Assembly: GCF_036669915.1 (NCBI RefSeq) | Contig: NC_089317.1 | Location: 8,272,911-8,336,910, forward strand | Direction of reading: 5' to 3' | DNA length: 64,000 nt | Origin: Pocillopora verrucosa | Lineage: Eukaryota; Cnidaria; Anthozoa; Scleractinia; Pocilloporidae | Shown here: in pieces, positions 31,850-44,900 of the stretch | How the letters are laid out: each line of letters begins with the position of its first letter | Numbering within the stretch: position 1 is the stretch's first letter | Notes under the pieces: model-generated | What the model was told of the DNA's origin: nothing | Seen by the model: the letters and a program-made list of their open reading frames with translations, nothing else | Database searches by the model: none | Made by a program: the position numbers and the translations under genes

Positions 31850-34270
31850 AATCAGATATGCTTTTCAACGTCGACTGGTTATTTAACTGAAAACCTAACG
31901 CAAATAGTCGAATCTAGGTTAACCAGTTTTGCTCAAAGTTTTTCTGAAAGTAATTGTGCCTCAGTAGAGCAAGCCGTGAAGAAAGTTCGTCGTGAGAACT
32001 ACACATGTGTTCGGAAGGAAAACCAATGGCAACTCGGTCATGAATTTCATGTCCTCGATAAGTTGGATGACGCTTCGAAAAGTGAAAAGTTGCTCCTTTG
32101 AAAAAGAAGGTACTGGAAGAAGGTACTCTCTCGGTATCGAAAAGAGTAAACGCCATAAAGTTCGCTGACAAGAGCGAATTTGGTTGACCTACAGTCAACA
32201 AGTATCTATCTGACGAGCTCGCATCAAATCCTGATGACGAAGAGAAAATGTTTCCGAGCAGAGAGGTGAGCCGAGAGGAGAGTGGTTAAGGATACAAGTC
32301 GTCGGCAGCAACGAGCCATTTCTTCTCGAAGGCCATCCAGTTATCATTAAAGTGCTTCTATACCTCCAAGTTCTTCCAATTTGTTGGCAGGCTATCGCTC
32401 AATGTGTAGGGCTTTTGGCAACTTCCGGGGTTTAAGTCCTTGTTGAGATCTATTTGAATCGTTCACCACATCTTTACCATCTTTGGTTTTGCTTTGGATA
32501 TAAGGCGTTTATCACAGAGGCCATATTCCAGTTTTCTCCATGCTTTCTAGTATCTTGCAGTCATATTTAAGTCAGTGCTAAATATCAAAATATCTGCGTC
32601 ACACAGTTGAGCAGATATTTGTTTACTGCATGTTCTGAATGGCATTTTGTGTTCATTAGTGAGTTTATCGGTATGTCTCTTAAGTGTTAAGCATCGCCAG
32701 CAATTACGGTCACGACGAATCCCCGCGGCGTCAGGGGTGCTTCCAGTGAATCCAACATGGTGGCCGTGCGTAGGAAGAGAAGTGTCTGGGAAATTGATTA
32801 GGTACAACTCCACGGATTATCATCTGTGGTGTTGTGCGATACGACTCGGAAGAGGCCGAAAACTTACCCTTCAACGTACAACGTTGAAAGAATTATATAC
32901 CGGCGAAAGGTTCGTAATGTGAGTATTAACAGACCTTCGAAGAAAGAAATAACAATACGAATTCTGTCTATATTTTACTAACACACTGATATTTTACATA
33001 TGTTAGGCTATCATTGATGGAAACACTCACAGACTCTTTAAACCGAGATAAAGCAGATTTGTGGATTAAATCAGAAATCTCAGAGGCCTCAGAAATACTA
33101 GCCCACGCGATACGAACAAAAAATTTTATCCTTACTTTTCATATATTAGCGCGAAATCTGCCGCGCAAACTTGCTCACACGTTTAACTGCTGGCCAAAAG
33201 CGCGCCGTAACACCTATCCCAGAAAGACTAGCAGCTTTAGAAAGGTGAACTCGCGTTGAAAATTTTGATACCAAACATGACATACCTTGCGAAGTTTCTC
33301 TGGAAAAATTATGCTCCGAACGAGTGCCGGATCTCGGGAAGTAAGTCGATATCGCAGGTAGAAGCTTGTTTTTCTTTCTGGTAAGGCTCAGGATTTTTTG
33401 CATTCCTTGCAAGGGAAAAGGACGGACCAAACATTTCGCTGTGGACTTGAAATTTTAGGGTAGGGTTAAGAACAAAGTCAACCATGGGTTTCCGCTCTGG
33501 CAAGTGAAGTACCAGGCACAGGAACACTGCTTGGTATCTGTCTCTAATTTTAGGCTTTTCAGCTTTTCATTGCTAGCTATAAAGGCTTCAATGGATTGCT
33601 CATCTCGATACAAAGCAAAGGAAAAATGTTTTTTTTTTTTTTTAACTTAAGTCCTATTATTTACAGCAGTGCACAGACAGCAGTCGTTATAAGGGCATCC
33701 CGCTCCAGCAAATCTTCCATCTGTAATTTTAAACCGACTCTTTTAAAATATTAAAAATCTCTCCATACATATTTTTGCAAAATTTGACGCCATTTTTAGA
33801 GTTACATTTCTAAGAGACCGCTTACGCTACGCGGGCGCTTGGCCATAATAGTTGGCGATGTTATTTTAATAATAGCGGTATCTCTCTGTTGAGTAATTGA
33901 GTGTTCGTTCTTCGACCCTGTGAACGCACACATTTGCAAAGACAGTTAATTTTCATTTGTTCGTGTTAGAGGGTGGAGAGTTCGGTCATTTAAGCGCCTT
34001 CTGCTGAGACTCAACGTCTGCCGATTTTTCGAGAAGCACCTTTCGTCGGGAGTAATCAGCTGTGGCATCGGTGTCTGATGATATTCATCGGTTCACGTTT
34101 GATTTCGACTTTTCTTGTTTGTTTTTTGGAAAACAATAGTTAGTTCAATATTCGGAACCAAAGCAATGATGTTAAAGGCCGTTTAATTTCTGCCGCAGGT
34201 TTTATTTCATAGGGCAAACTAGTTTTATTTACCTTGAAGGAAGTTTTGGAATCCGACCGAATGAGTGTTC
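31850..34270. other. Fossil edge and unassigned sequence
   Basis: Protein-like debris (for example KVLEEGTLSVSKRVNAIKF near 32110) continues to about 32.3 kb. Two plus-strand stretches have donor-like ends and could be exons of an unknown gene: one ending at 32920 (before gtgagt) and one starting near 33006 after tatgttag. Neither resembles a family known to me. The rest has no supported feature. Confidence 0.25.
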
Positions 34271-34349
34271 TGATATCGTGGCTGCAATTATTCAAAAGAA
34301 AGAGCTAAATTCCGCAGGTCTCTTGATTAACGGTGCTTATTTTAATTTT

Positions 34350-34602
34350 TTTGACCCGTGTTTTTGGCCTGATTTAGCCCATGTGTGGTGGCCTAACTTG
34401 GCCCGTGATTTTGGCCCGTTTTGGCCAATGTGTTGTGACCTGATTCGGCCCGTGCTTTTGGCCTGATTTGGCACATGTTTTTGGCCTGATTTGGCCCTTT
34501 GATTTTGGCCTTATCTGGCCCCTTGATTTTGGCCTGATTTGGCCCCTTGATTTTGGCCTGATTTGGCCCCTTGATTTTGGCCTGATTTGGCCCATGTTTT
34601 TT
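34350..34602. repeat. 24-bp minisatellite
   Basis: Units of the form ttgattttggcctgatttggcccc repeat at 24 bp. They are nearly perfect for about five copies (34484-34600) and more diverged upstream (gtgtttttggcctgatttagccca and similar). Because 24 is a multiple of three, two minus-strand frames stay open across it, one reading repeated GQIRPKSR and one GPNQAKIK. No splice or start context supports a gene. Confidence 0.9.
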
Positions 34603-36155
34603 GCTTGGTTTAGAAGATCGAGCTGGCGTGGCTTGGCTAACATGTTTCTTGAATGTTGCTTCGGGAATTTTTTCCTTGCATTGCATTCTGTGACATCATT
34701 TTCTTTTGATTAAGTGTTGTTCTTTCCTAAATGTTTGATCTGCTTTATTTATTATTTATTGTAATTCGGTTCTTTTATCAATCGCCTGTTCAAATTTGAC
34801 GGTTTTGAGACCTTTTTTTTTTTTTTTTAGACATTCTTCTCTCAGGGATTTGACATGAAGCGTGCGATTTGCAGGACCACTCACTCCGTCGTTTGGTACC
34901 AGTTCTCCTGCATTTGCAGCTATGATCGAAGGCACGTCGGGCTGGCTAAGATGACGAAGGTTGGTATGCCTGTAATTCCCACTAAGTCCTTGCGCATCGC
35001 CTTGTTTATCGCTTACGGAAATTTGTGCGGAGAACAATATGGGTGTGCCACCAATTGAAGCTGTGCTTTATGGTATTACAAGGGGGCATACAATGGCCGG
35101 GGTGGAGTCGTGCCTCCCTTAGTCCTCATCCACTCATGAGGTCATCTGTCGAAGGAGCGAAAAGAAAGAAAGCTCGTCCAGTCCAGCCCTAAGAGCCTTA
35201 GTCCGCCGATATAGTGCAAGCAAGGAGTTGCTGATGACGTTACGGGGGATTCTTTTGTTATTTATTTTTCTGGTTGGATTTTATGGATTTTATAGATTTT
35301 TTCGTGTTGACGAAATCAACAGCTTAATTCTTAACGACGTTGCTATCAGGTGTAATCATATGGCAACTTATGTTGCTAAGCGCAAGAATGACCAATACCA
35401 AGAATTAAGGTTATACTCAGTCACTATCTTGCTAGATCAGCGAGGTCTACTTGTCCGGTTGCCATAACCCAAAAACTCATTAAGTTCTTGCCGTAGTCAA
35501 CCGGTTTCGAATATCCGTTTGTTCGTCGTATCACTAAGGCGAAGTCTCGCGAGCATTTCCACTCTACTGAAAGGGGTTTCTTTAACTGCGCTTGAAGGAG
35601 ATGAATTTAAAAGGCGCATAGAACCTAATGGAAACATCGCGGACGATGTTTCCAAGTTCGGTATGCATGATATCGAGTCTGGTGCTGCGTTCAACCTCGC
35701 TTGTGGGCGTATTCCAGGAGACCTATTGAATATACACGCGGGGTGGACGTGCCCTTCTTTAAAATTGATACAAATTAAGTACACGATTGATGCCCGTTTA
35801 AGTTTGTCAAGGGCACTTTTGCTGTACTTTAACTGTTCACGTATCTTTTTGTTCTTATAGCTACTTATTTCTAATAGAGTAGATTACCATTCCCCTACTC
35901 TACGCGCAGTCGCTCCCTTTCAGCAAAGTCAGTCGCGCGGGTGAAAAACAATTTAGTGAAAATCCGGGCTTACTTTGGTTTTGCCTCTGAGCAGCTTTCA
36001 ATAGTGTCGAAAACCCAAAGTAATCACAACTACCAATTAGAACAAAGGATATTTTCACTGACCAACGATAACTCAAAGTAACACAGGTAACCTGCTGGGA
36101 GAGCTGGAAAACGAGGGTGGCCAAGTTGGGATTAGTTATTGTTCTGAATGTAACG
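34603..36155. other. No gene supported
   Basis: There are several open frames of 80-113 codons on both strands (for example 35519-35860 + and 35497-35784 -) that overlap one another. None has splice context or a recognisable family. Confidence 0.3.
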
Positions 36156-36356
36156 GTTGACCCTTTACACCCTAATATCATTATGCATATTCTCCATACT
36201 GTTCTTTATACATTTCCTGAAGTGCTGACAAGGAGAATTTGTCTACTGATCAAAAGCTTCTTTCTCTTGGAAATTCTCGTGACCTTTGTGTGTGATTCAG
36301 GAGTGATATTGTAGGGAGAAATTAGATGCTAATCACTCTCAGGGTTTAAAGGGTTA
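36156..36356. repeat. Dispersed repeat family A, copy 2
   Basis: Same orientation and order of landmarks as 16836-17043: gaccctttacaccctaat, tattctccatact, gacaaggagaatt, cactctcagggtttaaagggtt. Confidence 0.8.
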
Positions 36357-36357
36357 A

Positions 36358-36455
36358 GAAGGTCACGTGAGTTTTCTAGACCAATTACGGAGCGAGGTAA
36401 AGCAAAACCAAAGCAACCGAGGATCACTTTCGACACAATTGAAAACTACTCGAAA
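36358..36455. repeat. Dispersed repeat family B, partial copy
   Basis: The landmarks gaccaattacggagcgaggtaaagcaaaacc and acaattgaaaac match the 62152-62305 copy in the same orientation. This copy is shortened. Confidence 0.6.
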
Positions 36456-36860
36456 AATATTTTATGTTTATTCTGGAACTTCAAATTCATACTACACTAT
36501 TGAATTAGAGGGCTAGCTTTACTACAAAACCATTCACAAACCCATTAAACCAAACTTAGCTTTTATTTGTTTCGCATGTTTTACAAAATAATTCAAAAGC
36601 TGAAACTAGTTTCTCCATAATTTTTGTCACTAGATACACGAGTCTTAGACTGGTCCAGTTCCCAGACTCCGTTACTATTGACAGGAGTACACTGGAACTG
36701 AAACTATGCGTAACGCTGAATTCAACAGCGAGCACATGAACGAACAAATGTGACAATGTTAACTACCTATAAAAGATGAACTGCTTTAAGTAAAATCTAT
36801 ATTTGATAGGCGAAACACTGACTTAACTGGTTAATGGAAACAGCCAAGGAATTCTTAAAA

Positions 36861-36866
36861 TTTATT
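36861..36866 (-). terminator. Possible polyadenylation signal of the adhesion receptor
   Basis: AATAAA on the minus strand about 870 bases past the stop codon at 37736. Another lies near 36465. Without transcript data the choice is uncertain. Confidence 0.25.
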
Positions 36867-37735
36867 TACATTAACATATCTAGCAAACTAGGAAGACTTA
36901 TGAAACCTGGATGACGATGACTGAATTTCCAGTTTTAAATAAGTTGCGTGGCTCTCTTGTTCGACTATGGATGAGATTCAGATGGGCGACCACTGGATTT
37001 ATCTCAACGTACGTGAAGTACCATCGTCTTTATGTTAGTCTGCGAGCAGGCTCCTATAAGTGGGCCCCTTATTATTGACGTTTTAGCACGAGCCCGCGTT
37101 AAATTATGAGGTCTCGAGCTTCACGAGTCGGCAAAAAGTCTGCCAGGGGTCTGGTGCTGATAATCACCAGACCTCCAGCAAACCTCTCCCCGAGTGGTCA
37201 CAAATCTTCTCGCGGGAGGAGAAACGTGTGTCCTGCAGCACTAATAATAGGGGCCTGATCGCAGGCTATCTTTCTGTTTTTAACTATTTTCGGCCAACAG
37301 AATTAAACTGTACCAAACTTAACGTTACTTCGTTTCGTGTAGGCATAACCTTCGAGGTTAAAAAAGGTTTGGAACTTCTATGCCCTATTTTTTCGACATG
37401 GTTCAATCACGAGAACGTTTGTTTCACTTCTTGTCAGTCGCACATATACTACCGGGCTTATTCTTTTTTTTTCCTCAATGTAATTCATTTTCTATCTAAA
37501 GTGAACAACTCAGCAAGAAGCACCAACCTTTGGTGAACTCACCGACGAACGCGCGTTTCATTTCTCGCTCGACCGGAAAAGTCTTTCCTTATTGAAAATT
37601 CTGTAGCAAATTTTTACATATTGGTAATCTTCTCTTGTCAAAAATACAACGCGAATATCGCTATTTGGCTTCTTCGTAATCCACTCTCAGAAGTCCTTGA
37701 GGGTGTGCGCGTATTCAATGACGACCCCATTTTCA

Positions 37736-38900
37736 TCAAACCAAATAACTGACGTAATTTATCTCAGGTGCTTTTTCCTCGGGCTCAGATCCCCGCGGTT
37801 GCCATTGATTTGGAGGTAGTTCGGGCTCCGGGGTGAGTGTGTTTCGTGACGATCGTAAAGATTCGGGTCTCCGGAAACCGTCTGAGTCCTGCGACGGAGG
37901 CCTAACGAGTTGTCCATGAATATTGATGTACGGCTATAACATAGAAGAAAAAGTAACGGAAGTATTAGAAAACTCTCGTAAAATGTTTGTGAGAAGAGTG
38001 AATTTTCTGCCTTCTATGAAGCAGAGTCTCATAACTGATTTTGCTTTTTTTTTTCCTTTAGATTCCCATTACATTATTTGTCACGCAAAGCAGAGTTCCT
38101 GAGAGAATAAAGCAACAAAACAACACACGCTTAACCACACGAATAGAGCAGTTTTCGATTGAGTATCGAAAGTGAACCTACACTGCTTTGGTTTTGCCTT
38201 ACTTCGCTCTGTGATTGGTCCAAAAAAAGTCGAGCCGCCGTCTCAACCAATCAAATGAAAAACTGACCAATTCCAACTTGCTTAGTCTACACTCAAGTAA
38301 TAACCTGCTCGAAAATGACCCGAATAAGGTGAAAACCAAGAAATGCACACGCTGGCCACATCTATCGATGTTCGGTTTTACCAAAGCAGAAACCCCTTGA
38401 GACTCAAGGGTAGTGGAGGTATCATTTCATACTCTCGTTTTAGAGGATCTTTAAAATAACTTCGTTAATTGTTGTTGTTGTTGTTTTTTTAAGAACTGCA
38501 GAATATCACCCTGCACAGACCCTCCCGGTATGTACCTGTCTCTGTCGTCCCGGTGAAGAAGGTGGATGGTAAGGCGCAGGTCCGTCCGAGTCATAGCGAG
38601 GATCCTGGCCGTCTGGTGGATAAACAATGTCGCGTAAAAACATAGGCGGCTCTGGAAGGCCATCATCTACATTGAAAAAAAAACCACCATTAGGAAAGAA
38701 ACAAAGCAGTAAAACAACAACAACCAAATGACTAACAAGAATAGAAATTAACAGGCCGAGTGAACGATGACGAGTCAATTCAAGATTGAAACGCTTTACA
38801 TCGTGCAACGTTTATCTCCAAATGGAGACAAGGGTCCAGGGTCCAGGGGCCCCTCTGAAAACCGCTGTGGCGATTATTATTATTATTGTTATTATAATTA

Positions 38901-38949
<49 letters not shown>

Positions 38950-41900
38950 TATTATTACAAGGCTGGTCACTTTCAGGGGTCAAAGGGTTAAAATATGGAA
39001 AATATTAAACAAACTTGAGAAAAGTTTCACAAGATCTATAAGCTATGAAGTATGTTACATTCTAAATCCATTTTTAACTTTACAATCTAAATTTTCCTGC
39101 ACTGTTTTGTTTTGTTTTTGTTTTCTTGGCTGCTGTTAGTTACATATTTAATTCAAATCAGTATTGGAAGATATCATCCATGTCATAACAATTTTGTAAT
39201 ACCTATAAAATAATACACAGTATCATTCCCACTCATTCAGAACAATTTTGTAATACCTATAAGATAATACACAGTATCATTCTCCTTCATTCATAACAAT
39301 TTTGTAATACCTATAAAATAATACACTGTACCATTCCCACTCGTTCAAAGTCGGCTGTGAGACGACAACCTTACCTGGATAGTTTTGATAATTATTAGAA
39401 ATCGGTCGGTTGCTAGGCAACATAGCCATAGGGGGTGGTAGGTCCGGGGGCCCCTCATTCGGTGGAAGATTGGACGGATCATCCAAATCTAAGTCGTCAC
39501 CATCATGCACTGGGAGGTCCTCGAATGATCTGTCCTCAGGGGTGTACTGTGGGGGAGGCCCTGTGTGGTTGGAACAAAAGAAAACTATATCAGCTTGAGA
39601 GCGTATTTCGATTACCTTCAATAGTAGTGGCCAATCAGAACGAAGAAAAACATCGCAAGACCCTGTAACATCTTAAAGTGAAAGCACTTTAAAAAGAGAC
39701 AAACGCGAGCAACCAAATCGTGATCTGAAGCAGTCTTAGATCTTGTTGATTGAGGAGGGTGAACTTTTTCAAAACATCCTGTCACCCCCCCCCCCCCCCC
39801 ATATTGAGTTCTTGTCAGGGAGGAGAGGGAAATGTTTCCGCTGCTGTGACTAGTACTGTAACTAAACACTCCAAGATTACTTTCAGCGCGTGCTTGAAAC
39901 TGGCTCACATGAAGGCAAGGGCAAGACCATCTGTTCAGAATTGAACGAAGAATGCAGTCTGACGAGAAATACTCAGTACTCATGTTCGAGAATTTTGTCG
40001 CAGTTTTTCTATGCTGCTCTTCGCTACCTGGGTAAAAGCTAGAAACCAAGGTTTGAATATTAATACAAACACTTCTGTCATAAGCAAAAATTTCTTTATC
40101 ACGAATGACAGTTCATCTCGAAAACTAAAAAGATCAGTTTAATTTTTTTTGGGTGTGTGTCTACCCGTAGTTTCCAGAAATCTTGAAACAAAAAATTAAG
40201 AATTTAGTTGCCTTCATTTTCTTGAAGATTTCAGGAATTTATGAATCTCATCAAATACGAGTAACTAAGAAGTTAAGTTATTGTTTTAAGTTTGTACTAA
40301 CATCCTTTATAAGAGTCTTTCCAGTATGGAGGCCCATACATCTGTGGCGGTGGGCGAAGCCTCTCTGTTGAACGACAGCATGTTTTCAAATTTAGTTTTA
40401 CATTTTTAAATAGTTTTACTTAAGGTTTAAGTGAGTGTTAAAACGTTATATTACGCTGATTAAAAGTACCATCATCGAAGAGCTGGCACTAATCTCTAAT
40501 TGGCTCATAACACTCGGAAACTGTCCGAGTATTTCATGAAGATAGACCGATGATGTCACATTCCGAAGGAGCTGTATCACGTAATATGCTTTTCTTGAGT
40601 TTTACAACGAAGGTGCCAATCGTCAACAAAAATTTTCGATTTACTTTAACAGCGTTAGTTTAGCATCTTACACTCTACTTTAAGGTGGTGAAACGTGCGA
40701 GCAAATTGTTATTACGGCTATTACAATTTTAAAGAAATGTTTTTGTCCCAGAAGTGCAAGTGGAAAAAATTAAACCTTAGAGTTAAGCGAATTACTATTA
40801 ATGATAATCACAGAGTCGTTTCGTGTTAATTGAATTGTAGTACATTAATGAAACATGGTTAAAGGCTTCCCCCAATAAGTTTGTTTTTCAATCAAAAGAG
40901 TAGTTATCCGCCCAACTGAATTAAGGTGAGTCATTTATACATTCATCACATGCAAAACGTTTAAGTGTTAATCACCAGATTATTTTTCACAAAACTTTTG
41001 AAATAATATTTCTGTAAACCCACGATATTAGGTCGCTTTTTTAATGATATTGTTATTCCGCAAGCTGATAAGTTTGATAATCATGTTATTGTGTTAAAAA
41101 AAAACCTCCTACCAATCGCTGGCTCATTTGGTTCACGGCGAGGTCTCTTAGGTTTGGGTCTCTTCTGTGGCAAAGCATATGGCACCGTAGGATCAAGGGG
41201 CCCATTTGCAGGACGACCACTCGGGTTAGCCCCCATTGGCAACACTCTCGGCCCCATAACACGTCCGTCCCGGTCCACTGCGGCGTAACCTGGCTCTTCA
41301 ATGGATTCTACATGTCTGTTGACCAAACCAAATCAAATAGTAAAGAACAAAAATTAAAATGATGCAAAATATTTTACGAACAAAAGGGGTAACATTTCAT
41401 TGAGTAATTCTGAAAGGTGAGGGCATATACCTAAAATAAATTTTCTGCGGCTTCTTAACCATGTATAAAGAACCTTACCAATCGACATCGGTTCACCTAA
41501 GACCCAGACCCTTTCACGGATCCTAATCCTAAGCTAAACCCTGAGCAATTCTCTAACATCAAACTTTAGACAATGACAAGGCTGTATATTACTACGTACC
41601 GAACCTAAAGTATTTAAAAACTTTCTAGTCTCGTGTGGCATTTTTAGGCTCTGGTGTAAAAAAAAGAAATTCCTGTATTCGTTGAATCAAAGTTTAGACC
41701 AGCCCTACAAAAAATTCCTGAATTCATCCCTGTTCATTCCTTTTGGTTCCGAAAAATACAGAGCACTTTCAAGTCAACCTAACGAAGAACTACGCTTCAA
41801 AAAAAAAAAAAAGGACAAATTTTTACCTCCGCCAAGAAAAACCACATACACAAATTTACTCAACACGTTTTGCGATTCCAACGAATAACTGAAAAAAATT

Positions 41901-44900
41901 GACTTGAATCAAGCACTAACCTTACTCTCGGGGGAGGGGGTGCAGACCTCTGAGGCGTAAACCGTTGTTCTCCATCACTCGAGTCTGTGGGCTCATCAGC
42001 TGGTCGAGCTTGTCTTGGTCGGCGGCCTGAATGTCTTCCCTGCCCTGGCCCTGTGAGGTCCCCTGTTGACTTCCTGGTTTTGGGTTTCCTTCCTGACTGC
42101 CGCATTGCCTCTTCAAACGAAGGTGGTTCATGGTAGGGAGGCAGTGTGCTGAAATCTCTCTGGGGTCCCCTAGCCGAGTATGCTGAGTTCGCATCCAGTT
42201 CACCAGTGCTTTGCGCCAAACGGCCGTTTCTCACCATGCGGGAGCCTGGATTGAGTAACATTTCAGGCTGCTGTCGAACAGAATCTAACAGAAGAAAAGA
42301 ACTTTTATTCAAAACTTTTTTTTCGTTGTTTGGTTGCATGAATCGTGTACTTTTCCCGAGCAGCTTAGCTGTGGATAGTCAGCGAAGTTCGTCGCACAAG
42401 GTACAGCGCGTTACCATCAATTTTCTTTCCATCAATTTTTCTTTCATGGAGGTTCTTTTCACTTCTTTCCTTTTTTTTGGCGACCGACTTTTCCGAACAG
42501 AAAGGACTGATCGTCAGTTTACTGTAAATATGTTTCTTATGTACGAATGAAAAAAGAAAATAGCTGCACATCTGTGCACACAAAGTCGAAAGCACTCAAG
42601 CTATTAAAAGCCTTTACCTTGTGACAGGTATCCAAAGTTTACACCCTGACTGGAGTCTGGTTTTTTCTTTTTTGCCTCGGTCGAGTTCACAGACTGCATT
42701 GACGCAGCTGCGAGGAACGGATCATCTTCCACCGACTCCATACCGTAGCTACGCCTGTTTTCCAGGACACGTGTCACATCGGGGCCACCCACAACATAGC
42801 TGAGTAAGGTAAAGATGACACACTTGGCGTGAGAACATTGCCGCAACAGTTCTAACTTGTGTCAACTTTTTCGGTATAAGTAATCAGGCACGTATGTGTG
42901 TGTTTTGCTTTAAAACTTTATGATTAAACAAAGCCTTTTGTTCAAAGCTTGCAAAAGAGCAAATTCAATATCGTTTTCGACACAGAACGCTCATGGAGAT
43001 AGCTGATCCTAACAATAGACACAACACCCGCCTCATATGAATCTGGTTCACGAGCTCAGTTCAATGTAGGGAGAGCATTTGTCAGCCTGCGTAAAGTAAC
43101 TGACGGCGATTCGAACCCTCATCAGTGGCTTATTCCATCCTCCATGTGTACTACAGCACCTATATACCTGTAAAGCGCGTGTACTTCGTGCGTGGGAATA
43201 ACACGCCTTTCAAGTGCATATAGTACCACGTGTGCGGTCGCAAAATTAAACGCGTGTAATAGAACTGATCAAGCGTTCCTCCGACGGAAAAAAAACTTTA
43301 AGATTTATCAATCAAATATTCAAATACATAAATATTGGAAGAGCCCTCTTACTTTGTAGTTTGAGACATGGGAACATTATTAGCTGTAACAGAAAGAGAG
43401 AAAGGAAAAATTAATCAAATTACATTTTATCATTTCAATAGAGAGTTTCATATACGTTCTCGAAAATATTAGAGTAAATAACTTGTAAATGGAGCCTCAC
43501 AGAGTGTGGTCCCATAAACCTTCTGATGCTACAAACAGACCGCGTAGTTGCTTTTGGATAAAAATTCGTACATAAAGCTTGTTAAGGAGTTGCAATAACA
43601 GCTGGGTAGCGGGTACATCTACTCGTTGGCTACCCGCTAGTGGCCTTTTAATAAGCGTCATTCTACCGCGAGCTTAAGGTAATTGTAAATTCTCGTCAAA
43701 TTGGTTGACATTTACGAAATACGAAGTAACAAACTAGAATAAACCTTATAATGCAGGAAAATACCACTGAAACAGTCTTAACCTTCAAAATTTCCCAAGG
43801 GAGCCCAGATCTCCCTCGGAAGAGGAAGCCCTCCAGGCGCTCAAAACTACCCGCCTACCATTCAAAATACCCACTTGTATCCAATTTTTTTTCTTGTATA
43901 ACCACTGTCCACACAGTCTTATACTTACCCCCGTGTTCCTTCTTCCGACGCTTAAAGCAACACAATGCAAGGACGACAATGGCCAGGAGAAGAAGACCAG
44001 CAACTAAAACAATAACAGCAATCATCCAGTCCTTTAACGGTTCACCATCACTTCTTGGTTCTGGAAGAGGGCCAGTCGGTACTAAAAAAACATTGAAAAA
44101 CGCATAAAAAATCTTCCTTGAGGACAGAACGTGTATAGTAAATCGCATGCAATCCTCGCGCAAAGAGTAACTTACGGTTTGTACCTTTTTGAGAAACAAA
44201 CTTCAACGACTTTTCCAGAACTCAGATTTATTTTTTATTCCAAATTTCACCTTTATCTCTTTCATTCCCAAGATTTCCGAATCAATTACCCTTACGGTCT
44301 TTACATATTCCCTACAACGTGAATTCTAAAAACTTTATTGCCTGAGTTAAGCAGATTTCCAGGACTTTCTAGGATCTGTAGTCTTTTTCCAAGACCTTCT
44401 AGCCCTGGAAAATGTCACAATAAAATTTAAGGACAGGTTTTCCAGAACCCATAGGAACATTGTGATTTACGGGCTGGCATGACTGATATTTTAAGCCGGC
44501 TTCTAATTCAAAAGAAGCCTCCGAGTCAGAGCTGGTGTTACCTCTCCCCGACTCGTTTCCAGTCTTCCCGAGGGCGGAGAAACGCGCGTTCTGCAGCTCT
44601 CATAATGAGGACCTGCTCGCACGTTAATCAAATTATACCACGTACCTATATCACTATACACATACGCCGGAGAAGACTCCCCTGGTCGTCTCATATCCAT
44701 TCTAAATCTGTATGAACTGTCAGCTTTCAGATCGCTCACTTTAAACTCTGATACAGATCTGTTCAGCTGAGAGGCTCCCTTGACAAGCTCCCACGAGCCC
44801 TCTCCTCCCTGCTGAATCTCAAGAGTCGCAATTGTTACTTGGTCATCTGCTATCGTCCATTCCACCAGTATGACAGAGGCGTCGTCTGATGCTCTCAAAG

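Larger units (their letters stand above)
26040..32300. mobile_element. Decayed Polinton/adintovirus-like element
   Basis: A ~6.3-kb block has a different texture from its surroundings. It has closely packed, intronless, oppositely oriented gene remnants with GC-richer coding character, each interrupted by stops or single-base shifts. A family-B DNA polymerase remnant (minus, 26.04-27.13 kb) carries the metal-binding YxDTDS-type motif. Other remnants are two structural-type proteins on minus and several small proteins on plus, including a coiled-coil/membrane protein. This mix fits Polinton (Maverick) elements and the related adintovirus-like agents. No retrovirus-type integrase, protease or packaging ATPase was recognised and no terminal repeats were found. 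It is therefore a truncated fossil, well short of the usual 15-20 kb. Confidence 0.6.
37736..43383 (-). other. Cytoplasmic tail exons of the adhesion receptor
   Basis: Eight exons from 43383 to the stop at 37736 encode a Pro-, Tyr- and charge-rich tail. Visible docking-type motifs are LPPYHEPPSFEEA (42284 exon), SAPPPPR (SH3-type), PPPQYTPEDRSFED (PPxY, WW-domain type, 39560 exon) and PAPYHPPSSP (38666 exon). The C-terminus is INYVSYLV with a hydrophobic end, possibly a PDZ ligand, as at the C-termini of nephrin-family proteins. The 63-bp exon at 40364-40302 and the 186-bp exon at 39560-39375 are phase-neutral and could be skipped. Confidence 0.8.

Noticed and set aside
33146..33430. Minus frame of 94 codons and neighbouring plus-strand exon candidates
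   Set aside because: Competing frames on both strands with only weak splice sites; cannot decide that a gene exists.
35497..35860. Overlapping open frames on both strands (95 and 113 codons)
   Set aside because: Sense and antisense frames look equally protein-like, neither has splice sites or a family resemblance.
38767..39139. Open frames with poly-Ile, poly-Tyr or poly-Asn
   Set aside because: They read through the ATT microsatellite; no splice or start support.
41081..41326. Plus-strand frame LLPIAGSFGSRRGLLGLG
   Set aside because: It is the antisense shadow of the receptor exon 41315-41113, whose minus reading fits the splice phases.
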